From the NCBI GenBank assembly GCA_965263215.1, contig CBDHGW010000002.1:1-29260 (forward strand): a DNA stretch of 29,260 nucleotides, given 5' to 3'. The notes beneath the pieces were generated by a model, which worked only from the letters and a program-made list of their open reading frames with translations, made no database searches and was not told the origin of the DNA. The DNA is from UBA1672 sp965263215. Lineage in GTDB: Bacteria; Pseudomonadota; Alphaproteobacteria; Micavibrionales; Micavibrionaceae. Positions 1-7,240 of the stretch are shown one piece after another. How positions within the stretch are numbered: position 1 is the stretch's first letter; every line of letters begins with the position of its first letter. The translations under genes and the position numbers were made by a program.

Positions 1-624
1 ACGGCAACTAATCGGATCAAGCGTTTTGGTAAGGAGTCCGCGGAACCATTTGAAGAGATTTGGGAAAACGCAGGCAAAGCACTGGAAGGTATTAAAGCTG
101 CGGCGGACGGAATCACACAAACGTTTAAAGAATCATTTAAAGACCTGATCAAAGGTACAAAGAACTTTAAAGATGTCATGCTTGACATGTTGAATGAAAT
201 TTTCGACCGGTTGTTAGACCTGGTTTTTGATCCGTATTTTAACGCGATTGCGGGTGGTATCAATAAAGGTCTCGGTTCAGTTTTTGGCGGTGGTGGGATT
301 CTTGGTTCCCCAACTGTTCCATCTTTCGACGGCGGCGGCTTTACGGGATACGGTGCACGTGTTGGTGGTATAGATGGCCGTGGTGGCGGTCTTGCCATTC
401 TTCACCCGAACGAAACAGTTATAGATCATACACGTATGAGCGCGCGTTCTGGCAGCGGTCGCAGCGTGACCATTACAAACCAAAATTACTTTAATGGTGT
501 GACACGTGAAGAAGTCATGGAAGATGTTGCCGCGAGTCAACGCATGATGAAGAAGCAGATTGATGATGAGTTCCCCGGAAACATTCGTAAGTATCAGTTT
601 GATCGTGGTAGAGGGATGGGTTGA
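1..624 (+). CDS. Tail tape measure protein, C-terminal part (partial at window edge)
   Basis: The reading frame is open from base 1 to the TGA at 622-624, so the start lies outside the window. The visible 207 residues begin with an amphipathic helical stretch, pass through a short hydrophobic segment around LLDLVFDPYFNAIAGG, and finish in a glycine-rich tail (GGGG, GGRGGG) with the ILHPNETVID signature near the end. A helical body followed by a Gly-rich end with an LxPxExV-like motif is typical of lambda-type tape measure proteins, which set tail length and line the tube before DNA passage. Position directly upstream of the distal tail genes supports this. An ATG at 178 exists but is internal to the open frame. 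Confidence 0.8.
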   Translation, partial: TATNRIKRFGKESAEPFEEIWENAGKALEGIKAAADGITQTFKESFKDLIKGTKNFKDVMLDMLNEIFDRLLDLVFDPYFNAIAGGINKGLGSVFGGGGILGSPTVPSFDGGGFTGYGARVGGIDGRGGGLAILHPNETVIDHTRMSARSGSGRSVTITNQNYFNGVTREEVMEDVAASQRMMKKQIDDEFPGNIRKYQFDRGRGMG

Positions 625-663
625 TGGTTACGGTTCAGAGATTGGGATTGGGTTCCTAACAAC

Positions 664-1248
664 ATGACGTTTCAGCCTCAGTTCATGACACATGAACCGG
701 TGTTCGGAAAACAAATTCATGGTCATGGTTCACCTTATTGGATGTTTCAAATGGAGCTTCCACCCGTGAATGAAAAAATACGCGGCATGATCGATGTTTT
801 TCGTGCTAAGGCAAACGGAACATCAATTGTTGAGTTCTATGATGTGAGAAGACCTGTTCCATTGTTTTACAGTGAAGTGAACCGATCAATGCAAGAGCGC
901 CTTATTCCTGATCTTAAGGTCAAATCAGTGAGCAAATCCGGTTCGTCGCTTGTTGTGAAGGGTGATGATGGCGATGTCATATCCGTTGGTGATCCGCTTG
1001 CGTTTACACATGCGGGCGTTCGATACTATTTCAAAGCTGAAGAAATGTTGGCGCTTGACGGCACCGATCAGACACTTCCCGTGATCATCAGACCACGGAA
1101 GGATTTAACACTATCTAATACGTTCGCGGATCGTGTAAAACCTCGTTGTCGTTTCATGTGTGATTTTAACAATATGGGTGGTAATACAAGTGCTCATGGT
1201 TTTACAAAATTTACACTTACGGGTGTTGAATACTCAGGGGTGGTTTGA
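664..1248 (+). CDS. Distal tail / minor tail structural protein
   Basis: A 194-residue protein 39 bases after the tape measure and in the same frame, so a stop plus a weakly marked new start separates the two. The N-terminal third (SPYWMFQMELPP, then a variable helix IRGMIDVFRAKANG, then VEFYDVRRP) resembles phage tail proteins in which a beta domain is followed by a length-limited helix and a G/D-rich strand. The rest is beta-rich with alternating short strands. No catalytic motif is visible. Genes in this position after the tape measure normally encode distal tail or hub components joining tube and tip. The family cannot be named with certainty from sequence alone. It ends in TGATG with the next gene. 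Confidence 0.65.
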   Translation: MTFQPQFMTHEPVFGKQIHGHGSPYWMFQMELPPVNEKIRGMIDVFRAKANGTSIVEFYDVRRPVPLFYSEVNRSMQERLIPDLKVKSVSKSGSSLVVKGDDGDVISVGDPLAFTHAGVRYYFKAEEMLALDGTDQTLPVIIRPRKDLTLSNTFADRVKPRCRFMCDFNNMGGNTSAHGFTKFTLTGVEYSGVV

Positions 1249-1925
1249 TGCTTGGCACATCTTATAATGAGACTCAGGCTTTAAGCGCGCTTTCCGCAAG
1301 TGTCATAGAGACACGTTTATGCGTGAGTGTGAAACCTGATGATGAAATCTATAACTTTGTTTATGATAGTTCACCTTTGACCGTGGATGGTGAGGATTAT
1401 AACCCTTTACCTTATGTTATATTCTCGTCGATTACGTCTGGTGATGGTCGCGCTGCGGATACAATGCAGATTACACTTGATGGTCAACACCTAGTGACAA
1501 ATGATGATGCATGGACCGTTGATTCAGTTTTTCAAGAGATGCTTAATAGGAATTTGAGAGATAGGCCGATGTCGGTAGATTTGGCCGTTCTTAATCCTGA
1601 GACATTTGAAGTTATAGGCATGGTGCCGCAATTTGTTGGGTTCATTGATAATGTTCCATTGGAGCGACCAAAAGGTGAACCGAGCCGGTTGATATTTAAT
1701 TGCTCATCGTATCGTGCTTATTCTCAACGGCGTGTCGCACGTGTTCATAGCAACTCAGACCATCAGACGCGTTTTCCTGGTGACGGCGCGGCAAAATGGT
1801 TATCGAGTGTCGTTTTTCGTGGTGGTAAGTTTCCTTGGAATAAAACGACTGCGACATCTGTCGGAACAACGATAAACCTTGGTAATAACTTTTATCATCG
1901 GACAATTGAGAGAGCGCTTAGATGA
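1248..1925 (+). CDS. Minor tail protein with FPGD motif
   Basis: A 225-residue tail protein. I place the start at ATG 1248 because it overlaps the previous stop as TGATG; a TTG three bases upstream is less likely. The first 170 residues are beta-rich (PLPYVIFSSI, then DTMQITLDG). The segment RVHSNSDHQTRFPGDGA matches a recurring phage tail motif (R..S..DQ..FPGD) seen in small tail proteins placed between the tape measure and the tip fibre. It probably contributes to the tail tip or hub. No enzymatic residues are evident. The stop at 1923-1925 overlaps the ATG of the acetyltransferase gene. Confidence 0.65.
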   Translation: MLGTSYNETQALSALSASVIETRLCVSVKPDDEIYNFVYDSSPLTVDGEDYNPLPYVIFSSITSGDGRAADTMQITLDGQHLVTNDDAWTVDSVFQEMLNRNLRDRPMSVDLAVLNPETFEVIGMVPQFVGFIDNVPLERPKGEPSRLIFNCSSYRAYSQRRVARVHSNSDHQTRFPGDGAAKWLSSVVFRGGKFPWNKTTATSVGTTINLGNNFYHRTIERALR

Positions 1926-2348
1926 TTGTTCGCAAGGCAACTTTTGAAGATATTCCTAAACTTGTTCAGTGGGGTGAACGGTTTCACGCGATGTCATTTT
2001 TTTCAAAATTATCGTTTTTCACCGAACGGAACGAAGAACTTTTTAACCATGATGATTCGTTCACCCTCATGTACTGTTTTGATGCATGACTATGGGTTGA
2101 TTGGTGGATCGATTGATGAGTTTCCGTTTTGCAATGTGCGGGTAGCTAAAGAAATATTTTGGTATGCCGAACGTGACGGCACACAACTTTTAAAGGCTTT
2201 TAGTGATTGGGCCATATTGATGAATGTTGATGTTCAACTGATCAGTTCAATTGAAATTCCTGATCGAAACACAAAAGCTATTCGACGACTATTGAACATG
2301 AATGGTTATCATGCTGTTGAAGAAACCTATGTAAAAGAGTCGAGATGA
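1922..2348 (+). CDS. GNAT-like N-acetyltransferase of the tail module, frameshifted
   Basis: The frame starting at ATG 1922 (MIVRKATFEDIPKLVQWGERF) is a typical GNAT N-terminus but stops at 2087-2089. The continuation is in the next frame, from about 2080 to 2348, with GLIGGSI, the AKEIFWYAE strand and the C-terminal RRLLNMNGYHAVEETYVK. Removing one T from the TTTT run at 2077-2080 joins the halves into an uninterrupted protein of 141 residues. GNAT proteins in phage tail modules are known; their substrate is not established. The two halves are each well preserved, which favours a recent or artefactual single-base insertion over old decay. The ATG overlaps the previous stop. Confidence 0.65.
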
Positions 2349-2349
2349 C

Positions 2350-4361
2350 ATGGCTGTTGTTTCAGCAATTCTTAGCTTTGCGTTAAAAGCGGTCGTCGCG
2401 GCTGCTATTAGTTTTGGCATTTCTTCTGTTGCAAAAGCGTTTCAGAAAAAACCAAAAGATCAGACAACGGCACAAGACTTTGAGCAAACGCTTGAACGTC
2501 AATTAGGAAACGGTATTCCGCTATCAGTTTTAGTCGGTAGACGGATTGTTTCAGGTGTCGGATATTTTGATGATAGTTACGGTACGGATCGTGAATATGC
2601 CGTTTCGGTGTCTGTTGTTTCAGGCAAAACCTTGTAACGAATTTCACCAATTATTTTTGGATGGTGAACCGGTTACACTTAATGGTGATCCGACAACTGG
2701 CGAAAGAACGGTCACGTCTCATTTTCTTGGGAAGAATAATGCAACTCGTGTTAAGTTTCGCATTTTTCATGGGTGACGACAATTCAGGATTAGGTGCTTA
2801 TCTCGCGTCGAAGTTCCCAACACGTTTTAGAGCAAGTGATATTTTTGGCGATTATTGTGTCATTGTTTCTGAGTTTCGTAACACGAATGATGACATCGAT
2901 AATGATGCAGGTGAAAGCTATATTCCGTTTCAGGGTTTACCAGAAGTTCGCGTTGAGTTGAGCGGCGCAAAGGTCTGTGATCCGCGTATTTCTGGATATG
3001 ATTATGCAGATGAAAGCACATATGTTTATAGCGACAATGCGGCGCTTATCGACGCTCAATTTGATTATGGTTGGTATTCTGGATCAGGTGCAAACCGTGC
3101 ACTTATTGTTGGGAATGGATACCCATTAGACATACTCGACATTGATCAAATTTCGAACAATGCAGATTATTGCGCAGCGGAAAGTTATACGTGTGCCGGT
3201 CTACTTCAATCTGGTCAACCGAGCGACCAAGAAGAAATTTGGAAATGCTACAATGCGGATCGTGTTGAGTATGCAGCTAAGATTTATTCGGTTCCTGAAG
3301 GAGATCGAAACACATTTGGCACAATTGATTTAAGTGAACATCTCGCCGCACATGTTTCGTTTTTCGACGAGCATGGGTTTTCAACCGAGGTTTATAATGA
3401 GGTTTTGACGAAGTACGCGGAACCTGAAGAATATTATGCTGAGATCGAACTTGATCCGTATACGAACAGTGAATGGATTGCTGCTGATGATCACATTCCG
3501 CGTCAAATGGATTTACCTTTGCTTTTTGTGACAGATAAGGTTCAGGCGGCAAAGCTTCAAAAAGAAGAGATTTATATATCTCGCGCTGCATCAACATGCC
3601 GGATCGACGACTTACCATTTAACTATATTTCAGTCCGTGTTGGCGATACCGTGACCATTACGAACAGCGATGTTGAGTTCATTAACGGTAAGACGTGGAT
3701 CGTTAAAGCAAGGTCTCAGACGGCGCGCGGCGACGTTGGTTTGTTTTTACGGTTGATGGCTGATGCTGAAGCGTTTGGATATGATTTGATTGCAGAGCCG
3801 GTCGCGCCACCAATTACAACACCGATCGTTCGAGAGTGGGATTCTGATGATTGGCCTGGTACAAAACCACATATAAATAAAGATTTAGTTATCGCGATAA
3901 GAGATGGGGAATATATTTTCCCTAACCTCTTAGTCCAAGGGCGCGGTTCAGTGAGTGATACGTTGGATGTTCATGATTTTGGCATTGATGGTTTACGTGT
4001 AGAAATTTCTACAAGTGGTGGTGGTCTTACTATAACATGTCCGACTTATATTACAGGTGAAGTGACATCTGCGTCGGCCATAGATGTGACGACTGATCAA
4101 ATCACTGCTTCTGCATCTGGTGGAAATGGCGGACCTTATACGTATGCCTGGTCAAAGGTGAGCGGTGAAACGTTTACAATAAACAGTCCATCGAGCGCAT
4201 CAACGACATTTACCGCGACATTGGTTCCGGCTGGACATTCAAGATCGGCTCAATATAAAGTCACCGTGTCTGATGGAACAAACACTTCGGAAAAATATGT
4301 TACTGTTTACGCAGGCGTCATTGATCCGAATAATGATTTTAATGATGGGATTACACCATAA
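2350..4361 (+). CDS. Tail tip / host-specificity (J-like) protein with C-terminal Ig-like domain, frameshifted twice
   Basis: Three adjacent frames together make one tail-tip protein. The first (from ATG 2350, hydrophobic start MAVVSAILSFALKAVVAAAI) stops at 2635-2637. The second covers about 2630-2776 and the third about 2772-4361. Dropping one A from 2626-2629 and one G from 2771-2773 gives a continuous 669-residue protein reading SGKPCNEFHQ and RIFHGDDNSG across the joins. The hydrophobic N-terminus, the middle domain and the strand VRVGDTVTITNSDVEF fit the J/GTA gp15 type of central tail fibre. About 80 C-terminal residues (TASASGGNGGPYTYAWSKVS, then SARYKVTVSDG-like strands) look like a PKD/Ig-like receptor-contact fold. 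It would sit at the tail tip and recognise the host surface. Confidence 0.75.
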
Positions 4362-4804
4362 TGTCTGAGGTTGAAGTTAGTCGTAATGATGTTGAACTGA
4401 CCGGTGCCGCTGTTTTAGATATAGCGGCGTATCGAAACGGTGATATGGATTTCATCTTCGATCTTGAAGATTTCGATGGTGCATCTGATACGTTTAGATT
4501 AGAAATATTTGATCGACGTGGTGGTGCATCTGAGCTTACAATGACGCCAACATTCACAGTTGAAACGCAAACGTTTCAGGAATGGATCGATGAAGGTTAC
4601 TTTACCATTCATGAGCTACCCGTGGATATGACGGTTAGTGACAACTTCACAATAACTACTTTTACGATTGCAATTACGGCAAGTGATCTTCAAACGCTTT
4701 CATCAACAACTGAACAATTTGGCAAATCTGTTTTGCATTATGAGATGTATTATTCTAGCAATGGTGTTAGAATTGTTGATGGTGATTTCATCATACTCGA
4801 ATAG
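4361..4804 (+). CDS. Baseplate/tail accessory protein, BppU-N-like beta-sandwich
   Basis: A 147-residue acidic protein starting in a TAATG overlap with the tail-tip stop. The order of elements (VLDIAAYRNGDMDFIF, then DTFRLEIFDRRGG, then a paired LTMTPTF strand, then HYEMYYSSNGVRIVDGDFII at the end) follows the N-terminal Ig-like module of BppU-type proteins, which attach receptor-binding proteins to a tail or baseplate. Its place between the tip protein and the fibre fits an adaptor role. No catalytic residues are seen. The assignment is by pattern and location, so the exact family remains uncertain. Confidence 0.55.
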   Translation: MSEVEVSRNDVELTGAAVLDIAAYRNGDMDFIFDLEDFDGASDTFRLEIFDRRGGASELTMTPTFTVETQTFQEWIDEGYFTIHELPVDMTVSDNFTITTFTIAITASDLQTLSSTTEQFGKSVLHYEMYYSSNGVRIVDGDFIILE

Positions 4805-4816
4805 GAGAATTTTCAT

Positions 4817-5581
4817 ATGCCAAGAGGATCGAAACGTGCTGTTGCGCGCGGTCGTCGCGGCCCGATGGGTCCGCCTGGAACATTAGAGAACACGTCTGGC
4901 GTCAACGCAGATTTACTTGAAGGTAATAATGCCGCGTCTTTTTTAAAGTATGCTGATAACGCACATGCACGTTCTGAACCTGAGGAAGTATCTGATCTTG
5001 ATTCAGTAACGCTCGCGGGGTTTAACTTTATTTACGGTACGGGTACAAATCTTCCCGTTTCGGGTCAGAATTTTTTGGTTTCCACATTTCGTCGAAATAA
5101 TGCAAATAATCTTGCGCAAGTTGCCATATCGAACGCAACTGATTCAATGTATATTCGTCGCAAGCTTAGCAGTACGTGGCAACCATGGGTCGAGATTTTT
5201 ACATCGGGGTCTGATGGTGATGGTTCGGGGTCTGATGCAGATATGCTTGATGGTAATCATGCATCAGCTTTTCAAACGGCGTCTGATGAGCGAATAAAAG
5301 ATAACATTGTTGATCTTGAAGATATCACTGACAAGTTGATGCAGATACGTTTGAGACGGTTCAATGTGACAGATACAGAATGGTCACATATTCCCGGTAT
5401 TGGTGTGATCGCACAAGAGCTAGAGTCAGTGTTTCCTGAGTTTGTTCGACATCGAAATGATGGTGATGAAAACTCGCTCAAACTTGTTGATTATGGACCG
5501 CTTGCCGTTCTGGCAATTCAAGCATTTCAATCTTTGAATAAACGCGTTGAAGCGTTGGAGAAAATGATTCATGACGATTAA
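4817..5581 (+). CDS. Tail fibre with collagen-like start and peptidase S74 intramolecular chaperone
   Basis: A 254-residue fibre preceded by a strong Shine-Dalgarno (AGGAGA, 4804-4809). Residues 16-21 (PMGPPG) are a short collagen-like segment. Two fibre repeats follow, ADLLEGNNAASF near 31-42 and ADMLDGNHASAF near 141-152. From about 155 comes a peptidase S74 chaperone domain: SDERIKDNI with Ser156 and Lys161, spaced five apart like the endosialidase Ser/Lys dyad, then GVIAQELESVFPEFV and VDYGPLAVLAIQAFQSLNKRVEALE. In this family the chaperone drives trimer folding and then cleaves itself off just before the serine. The mature fibre would then be only about 155 residues, probably a receptor-binding tip. 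Confidence 0.85.
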   Translation: MPRGSKRAVARGRRGPMGPPGTLENTSGVNADLLEGNNAASFLKYADNAHARSEPEEVSDLDSVTLAGFNFIYGTGTNLPVSGQNFLVSTFRRNNANNLAQVAISNATDSMYIRRKLSSTWQPWVEIFTSGSDGDGSGSDADMLDGNHASAFQTASDERIKDNIVDLEDITDKLMQIRLRRFNVTDTEWSHIPGIGVIAQELESVFPEFVRHRNDGDENSLKLVDYGPLAVLAIQAFQSLNKRVEALEKMIHDD

Positions 5582-5909
5582 AGTTGAAGCTGTTGATATC
5601 CAATATGAGGTATTGGGTTTCGATTCATCGATTGGAAAAATCGTTGTTATGTTTACAAATCCATATTCGGTTTCATCTACCAATATGCATCAGGATATGA
5701 AGCGCTTAATTAATCCGGTTATTGAGACGGATGGAAACGATCAGCCGTATTTCGACCAGGCAAAAACAAATGATCGTATTTTGAATCATCGATCTAACGT
5801 TGCCGAAAAAATGTGGATTGAGAAGAAGAAAGAGATCGAAGCAAGCACATCAGTTGGCACTGATCTAACTCAGTTTTTCGGTGAAGTTGTTTTCGAAGAC
5901 GAGGACTGA
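5571..5909 (+). CDS. Hypothetical protein following the tail fibre
   Basis: A 112-residue protein whose ATG lies inside the end of the fibre gene (11-base overlap), so the two are translationally linked. The N-terminal 40 residues look beta-rich (IKVEAVDIQYEVLGF, IGKIVVMFTNPYS), the middle is loop-rich, and residues 75-95 form a charged helix (VAEKMWIEKKKEIEA). I do not recognise the family. Small genes after a fibre are often fibre-assembly chaperones or capsid/tail accessories, but nothing here proves that. Its last 40 bases overlap tail-to-tail with the minus-strand gene that follows. Confidence 0.6.
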   Translation: MTIKVEAVDIQYEVLGFDSSIGKIVVMFTNPYSVSSTNMHQDMKRLINPVIETDGNDQPYFDQAKTNDRILNHRSNVAEKMWIEKKKEIEASTSVGTDLTQFFGEVVFEDED

Positions 5910-6292
5910 TCACAATTTTTTGGTGGCGGTTCATCTACTGCCCATCGCTTCCCGCATGACGGGCAGTAGAATTCATCTCCTTCGCGTCTCGGCGCACATT
6001 TCATCGTGTTGTTAGTCCCTGGTGGCAGTTGGTGTTCAGTAACCACCTCTTGATAATTCAGCCCTGGTGGTAGTTCATAATCGGTCGTAGCCGGTTTCTT
6101 TGATTTCGGTGGCGTGTGCGTATTTATAATCGCTTCTTCAAGCGTTTTACCTTCACCAGTGTATTCACGAGATGGTCGTTTAACTCCACCAAGATATTTT
6201 ACAACGCAGTAGAATTTCCCGTTGCGTTTAAAGAACGCGATGCTTCCATTACCACGATCTAACAGTGCTTCAAGTTGTTCAATATCAGTCAT
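5870..6292 (-). CDS. Small zinc-ribbon protein with a repeated N-terminal domain
   Basis: A 140-residue protein. I choose ATG 6292 over an in-frame TTG at 6298; an AGGAAAG lies upstream. The first 65 residues (LEALLDRGNGSIAFFKRNGK, then GEGKTLEEAIINTHTPP) parallel the preceding gene product and suggest duplication. A proline-rich linker (LPPGLNYQE, LPPGTNN) follows, then a likely single zinc ribbon with Cys residues in MKCAPRR and YCPSCGKRW. That arrangement suggests nucleic-acid or protein binding. It is the last gene of the leftward replication operon and overlaps the rightward tail operon by 40 bases at its 3' end. Function unknown. Confidence 0.65.
   Translation of the reverse strand: MTDIEQLEALLDRGNGSIAFFKRNGKFYCVVKYLGGVKRPSREYTGEGKTLEEAIINTHTPPKSKKPATTDYELPPGLNYQEVVTEHQLPPGTNNTMKCAPRREGDEFYCPSCGKRWAVDEPPPKNCDQSSSSKTTSPKN
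5934..5970. repeat. Perfect 10-bp inverted repeat at the convergent gene end
   Basis: TCTACTGCCC (5934-5943) and GGGCAGTAGA (5961-5970) are exact reverse complements around a 17-base spacer. The element lies inside the minus-strand zinc-ribbon gene, just beyond the stop of the rightward tail operon. No T-tract follows on either strand, so it is not a classic Rho-independent terminator, though it could form a hairpin in either transcript. Confidence 0.6.
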
Positions 6293-6533
6293 TTTCAAGT
6301 GTCTTTCCTAAAAGTGTTGAGGGTCCGGGTGGTATGATCAGCGGCGGGGATTGCAACGCATTTTCAATTGCTTGTCTCAATGATAAACCAAGACCGTAAA
6401 GTCCCCTACCATGCGAATCTTCTGCATACTGACGTATCATACACGTTGTTAGTTTACCGCACCGCGTTCGATTGATGGCGATGTGACCATTTGTTTCTGA
6501 TATGGCGTCTTCAAGATTCTGGATTATTGACAT
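6285..6533 (-). CDS. Small hypothetical protein, paralogue of the next gene's N-terminus
   Basis: An 82-residue protein starting at ATG 6533. Its layout (NLEDAISETNGHIAINRTRCGK, a short beta segment, then GLGLSLRQAIENALQSPP) matches that of the adjacent 140-residue protein: LE helix, G-x-IA strand, R-x-GK turn, then a helix with AI near the end followed by PP. This indicates a tandem duplication followed by divergence and by gain of a zinc ribbon in the other copy. It overlaps the upstream gene by 23 bases and the downstream gene by 8, so it is embedded in a translationally coupled chain. No known domain is recognised. Confidence 0.6.
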   Translation of the reverse strand: MSIIQNLEDAISETNGHIAINRTRCGKLTTCMIRQYAEDSHGRGLYGLGLSLRQAIENALQSPPLIIPPGPSTLLGKTLEND

Positions 6534-7053
6534 TGAACCGGTTCCGACATTCTGATGAGATTTTAGCTAACATGTCTTCTGTGAGTTCTGCGTTAGCATC
6601 TTGTTGAAGTTCGTCTTCACACTCAGCAATCGAATCTTGTGAATCGATTTTTACTGATGGTTCATTGAAACGTTTTTTGTACCATCGATAAATACGATCA
6701 TGATAATGTCGTGACCGATGTTCACAGATTTCATACCATAGGACCATTTGTTGTTCTGATGTCGTCGTTAATAGTGAGTGATTCAGATTGCATTTTTCAG
6801 GGTCTTTACATCCATAGTCGTTTATGAGCCATGGTTGAATTGATGTTGTGCAAATTTGATCAAAGCGTTTTAGGTTGTCTCTTGTTGTTGGATACCAAAG
6901 AAGAAATATCAGGATAATCAGCGTCGATAACCATCGACTTATAATGTTTCTCCGAATGATGTCGTATGCAAGGAGAAGATCGGTATACGGAGTATGTTCG
7001 CCGGTTTCGACGCGGGTTTTGACAGTGCGTTTAACCTGTTGCCGCTTTGACAT
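6511..7053 (-). CDS. Single-span membrane protein of unknown function
   Basis: A 180-residue protein with a basic N-terminus (MSKRQQVKRTVKTR), one predicted transmembrane helix at about residues 38-54 (IISRWLSTLIILIFLLWYP) and a longer hydrophilic C-terminal part carrying several Cys (ICTTSI, YGCKDPEKCNL, YEICEHRS) and an acidic tail. The basic N-terminus would place it in the cytoplasm with the Cys-bearing domain outside, compatible with disulfides in the periplasm. The start overlaps the stop of the 59-residue gene by one base. I do not recognise a family. Its place in the replication operon suggests early expression and possibly an effect on the host envelope, which is inference only. Confidence 0.6.
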   Translation of the reverse strand: MSKRQQVKRTVKTRVETGEHTPYTDLLLAYDIIRRNIISRWLSTLIILIFLLWYPTTRDNLKRFDQICTTSIQPWLINDYGCKDPEKCNLNHSLLTTTSEQQMVLWYEICEHRSRHYHDRIYRWYKKRFNEPSVKIDSQDSIAECEDELQQDANAELTEDMLAKISSECRNRFNVNNPES

Positions 7054-7232
7054 CAGATGTTCCTTCCATCTTCAATGATGGTCGTTCTGACACATTTAAC
7101 TTTTGATATTTCGGGATAATACTTCTTTAGTATATAGCTTGCTGAGGATCGGCAACCATCGAGTGTTTGAAACTCCGCAACCGGTTCATTCGATACAAAT
7201 AGAACCCATATACTCAGTACAGTCTTTATCAT
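7053..7232 (-). CDS. 59-residue protein with hydrophobic N-terminus
   Basis: The frame runs from ATG 7232 to TGA 7055-7053 and has a GGGG ribosome-binding stretch (AGGGGCG) about eight bases upstream. The protein begins MIKTVLSIWVLFVSNEP, which could be an uncleaved membrane anchor or a weak signal peptide. It continues with EFQTLDGCRSSASYILKKYY and a second Cys in KVKCVRTTI. The start and the downstream TGATG junction with the membrane-protein gene support it as real. The position right after the DNA polymerase stop shows it belongs to the same operon. Function unknown; a small exported, disulfide-bearing protein is possible. Confidence 0.6.
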   Translation of the reverse strand: MIKTVLSIWVLFVSNEPVAEFQTLDGCRSSASYILKKYYPEISKVKCVRTTIIEDGRNI

Positions 7233-7240
7233 TTTCGCCC

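Noticed and set aside
624..659. Eleven-residue frame between the tape measure and the next tail gene (ATG 624)
   Set aside because: No ribosome-binding site, too short, and no match to any recognised leader.
2070..2776. Programmed ribosomal frameshifting as the explanation for the broken tail genes
   Set aside because: Three separate sites, none with a slippery heptamer plus downstream structure that I can see, and two different genes affected; single-base homopolymer insertions explain it more simply.
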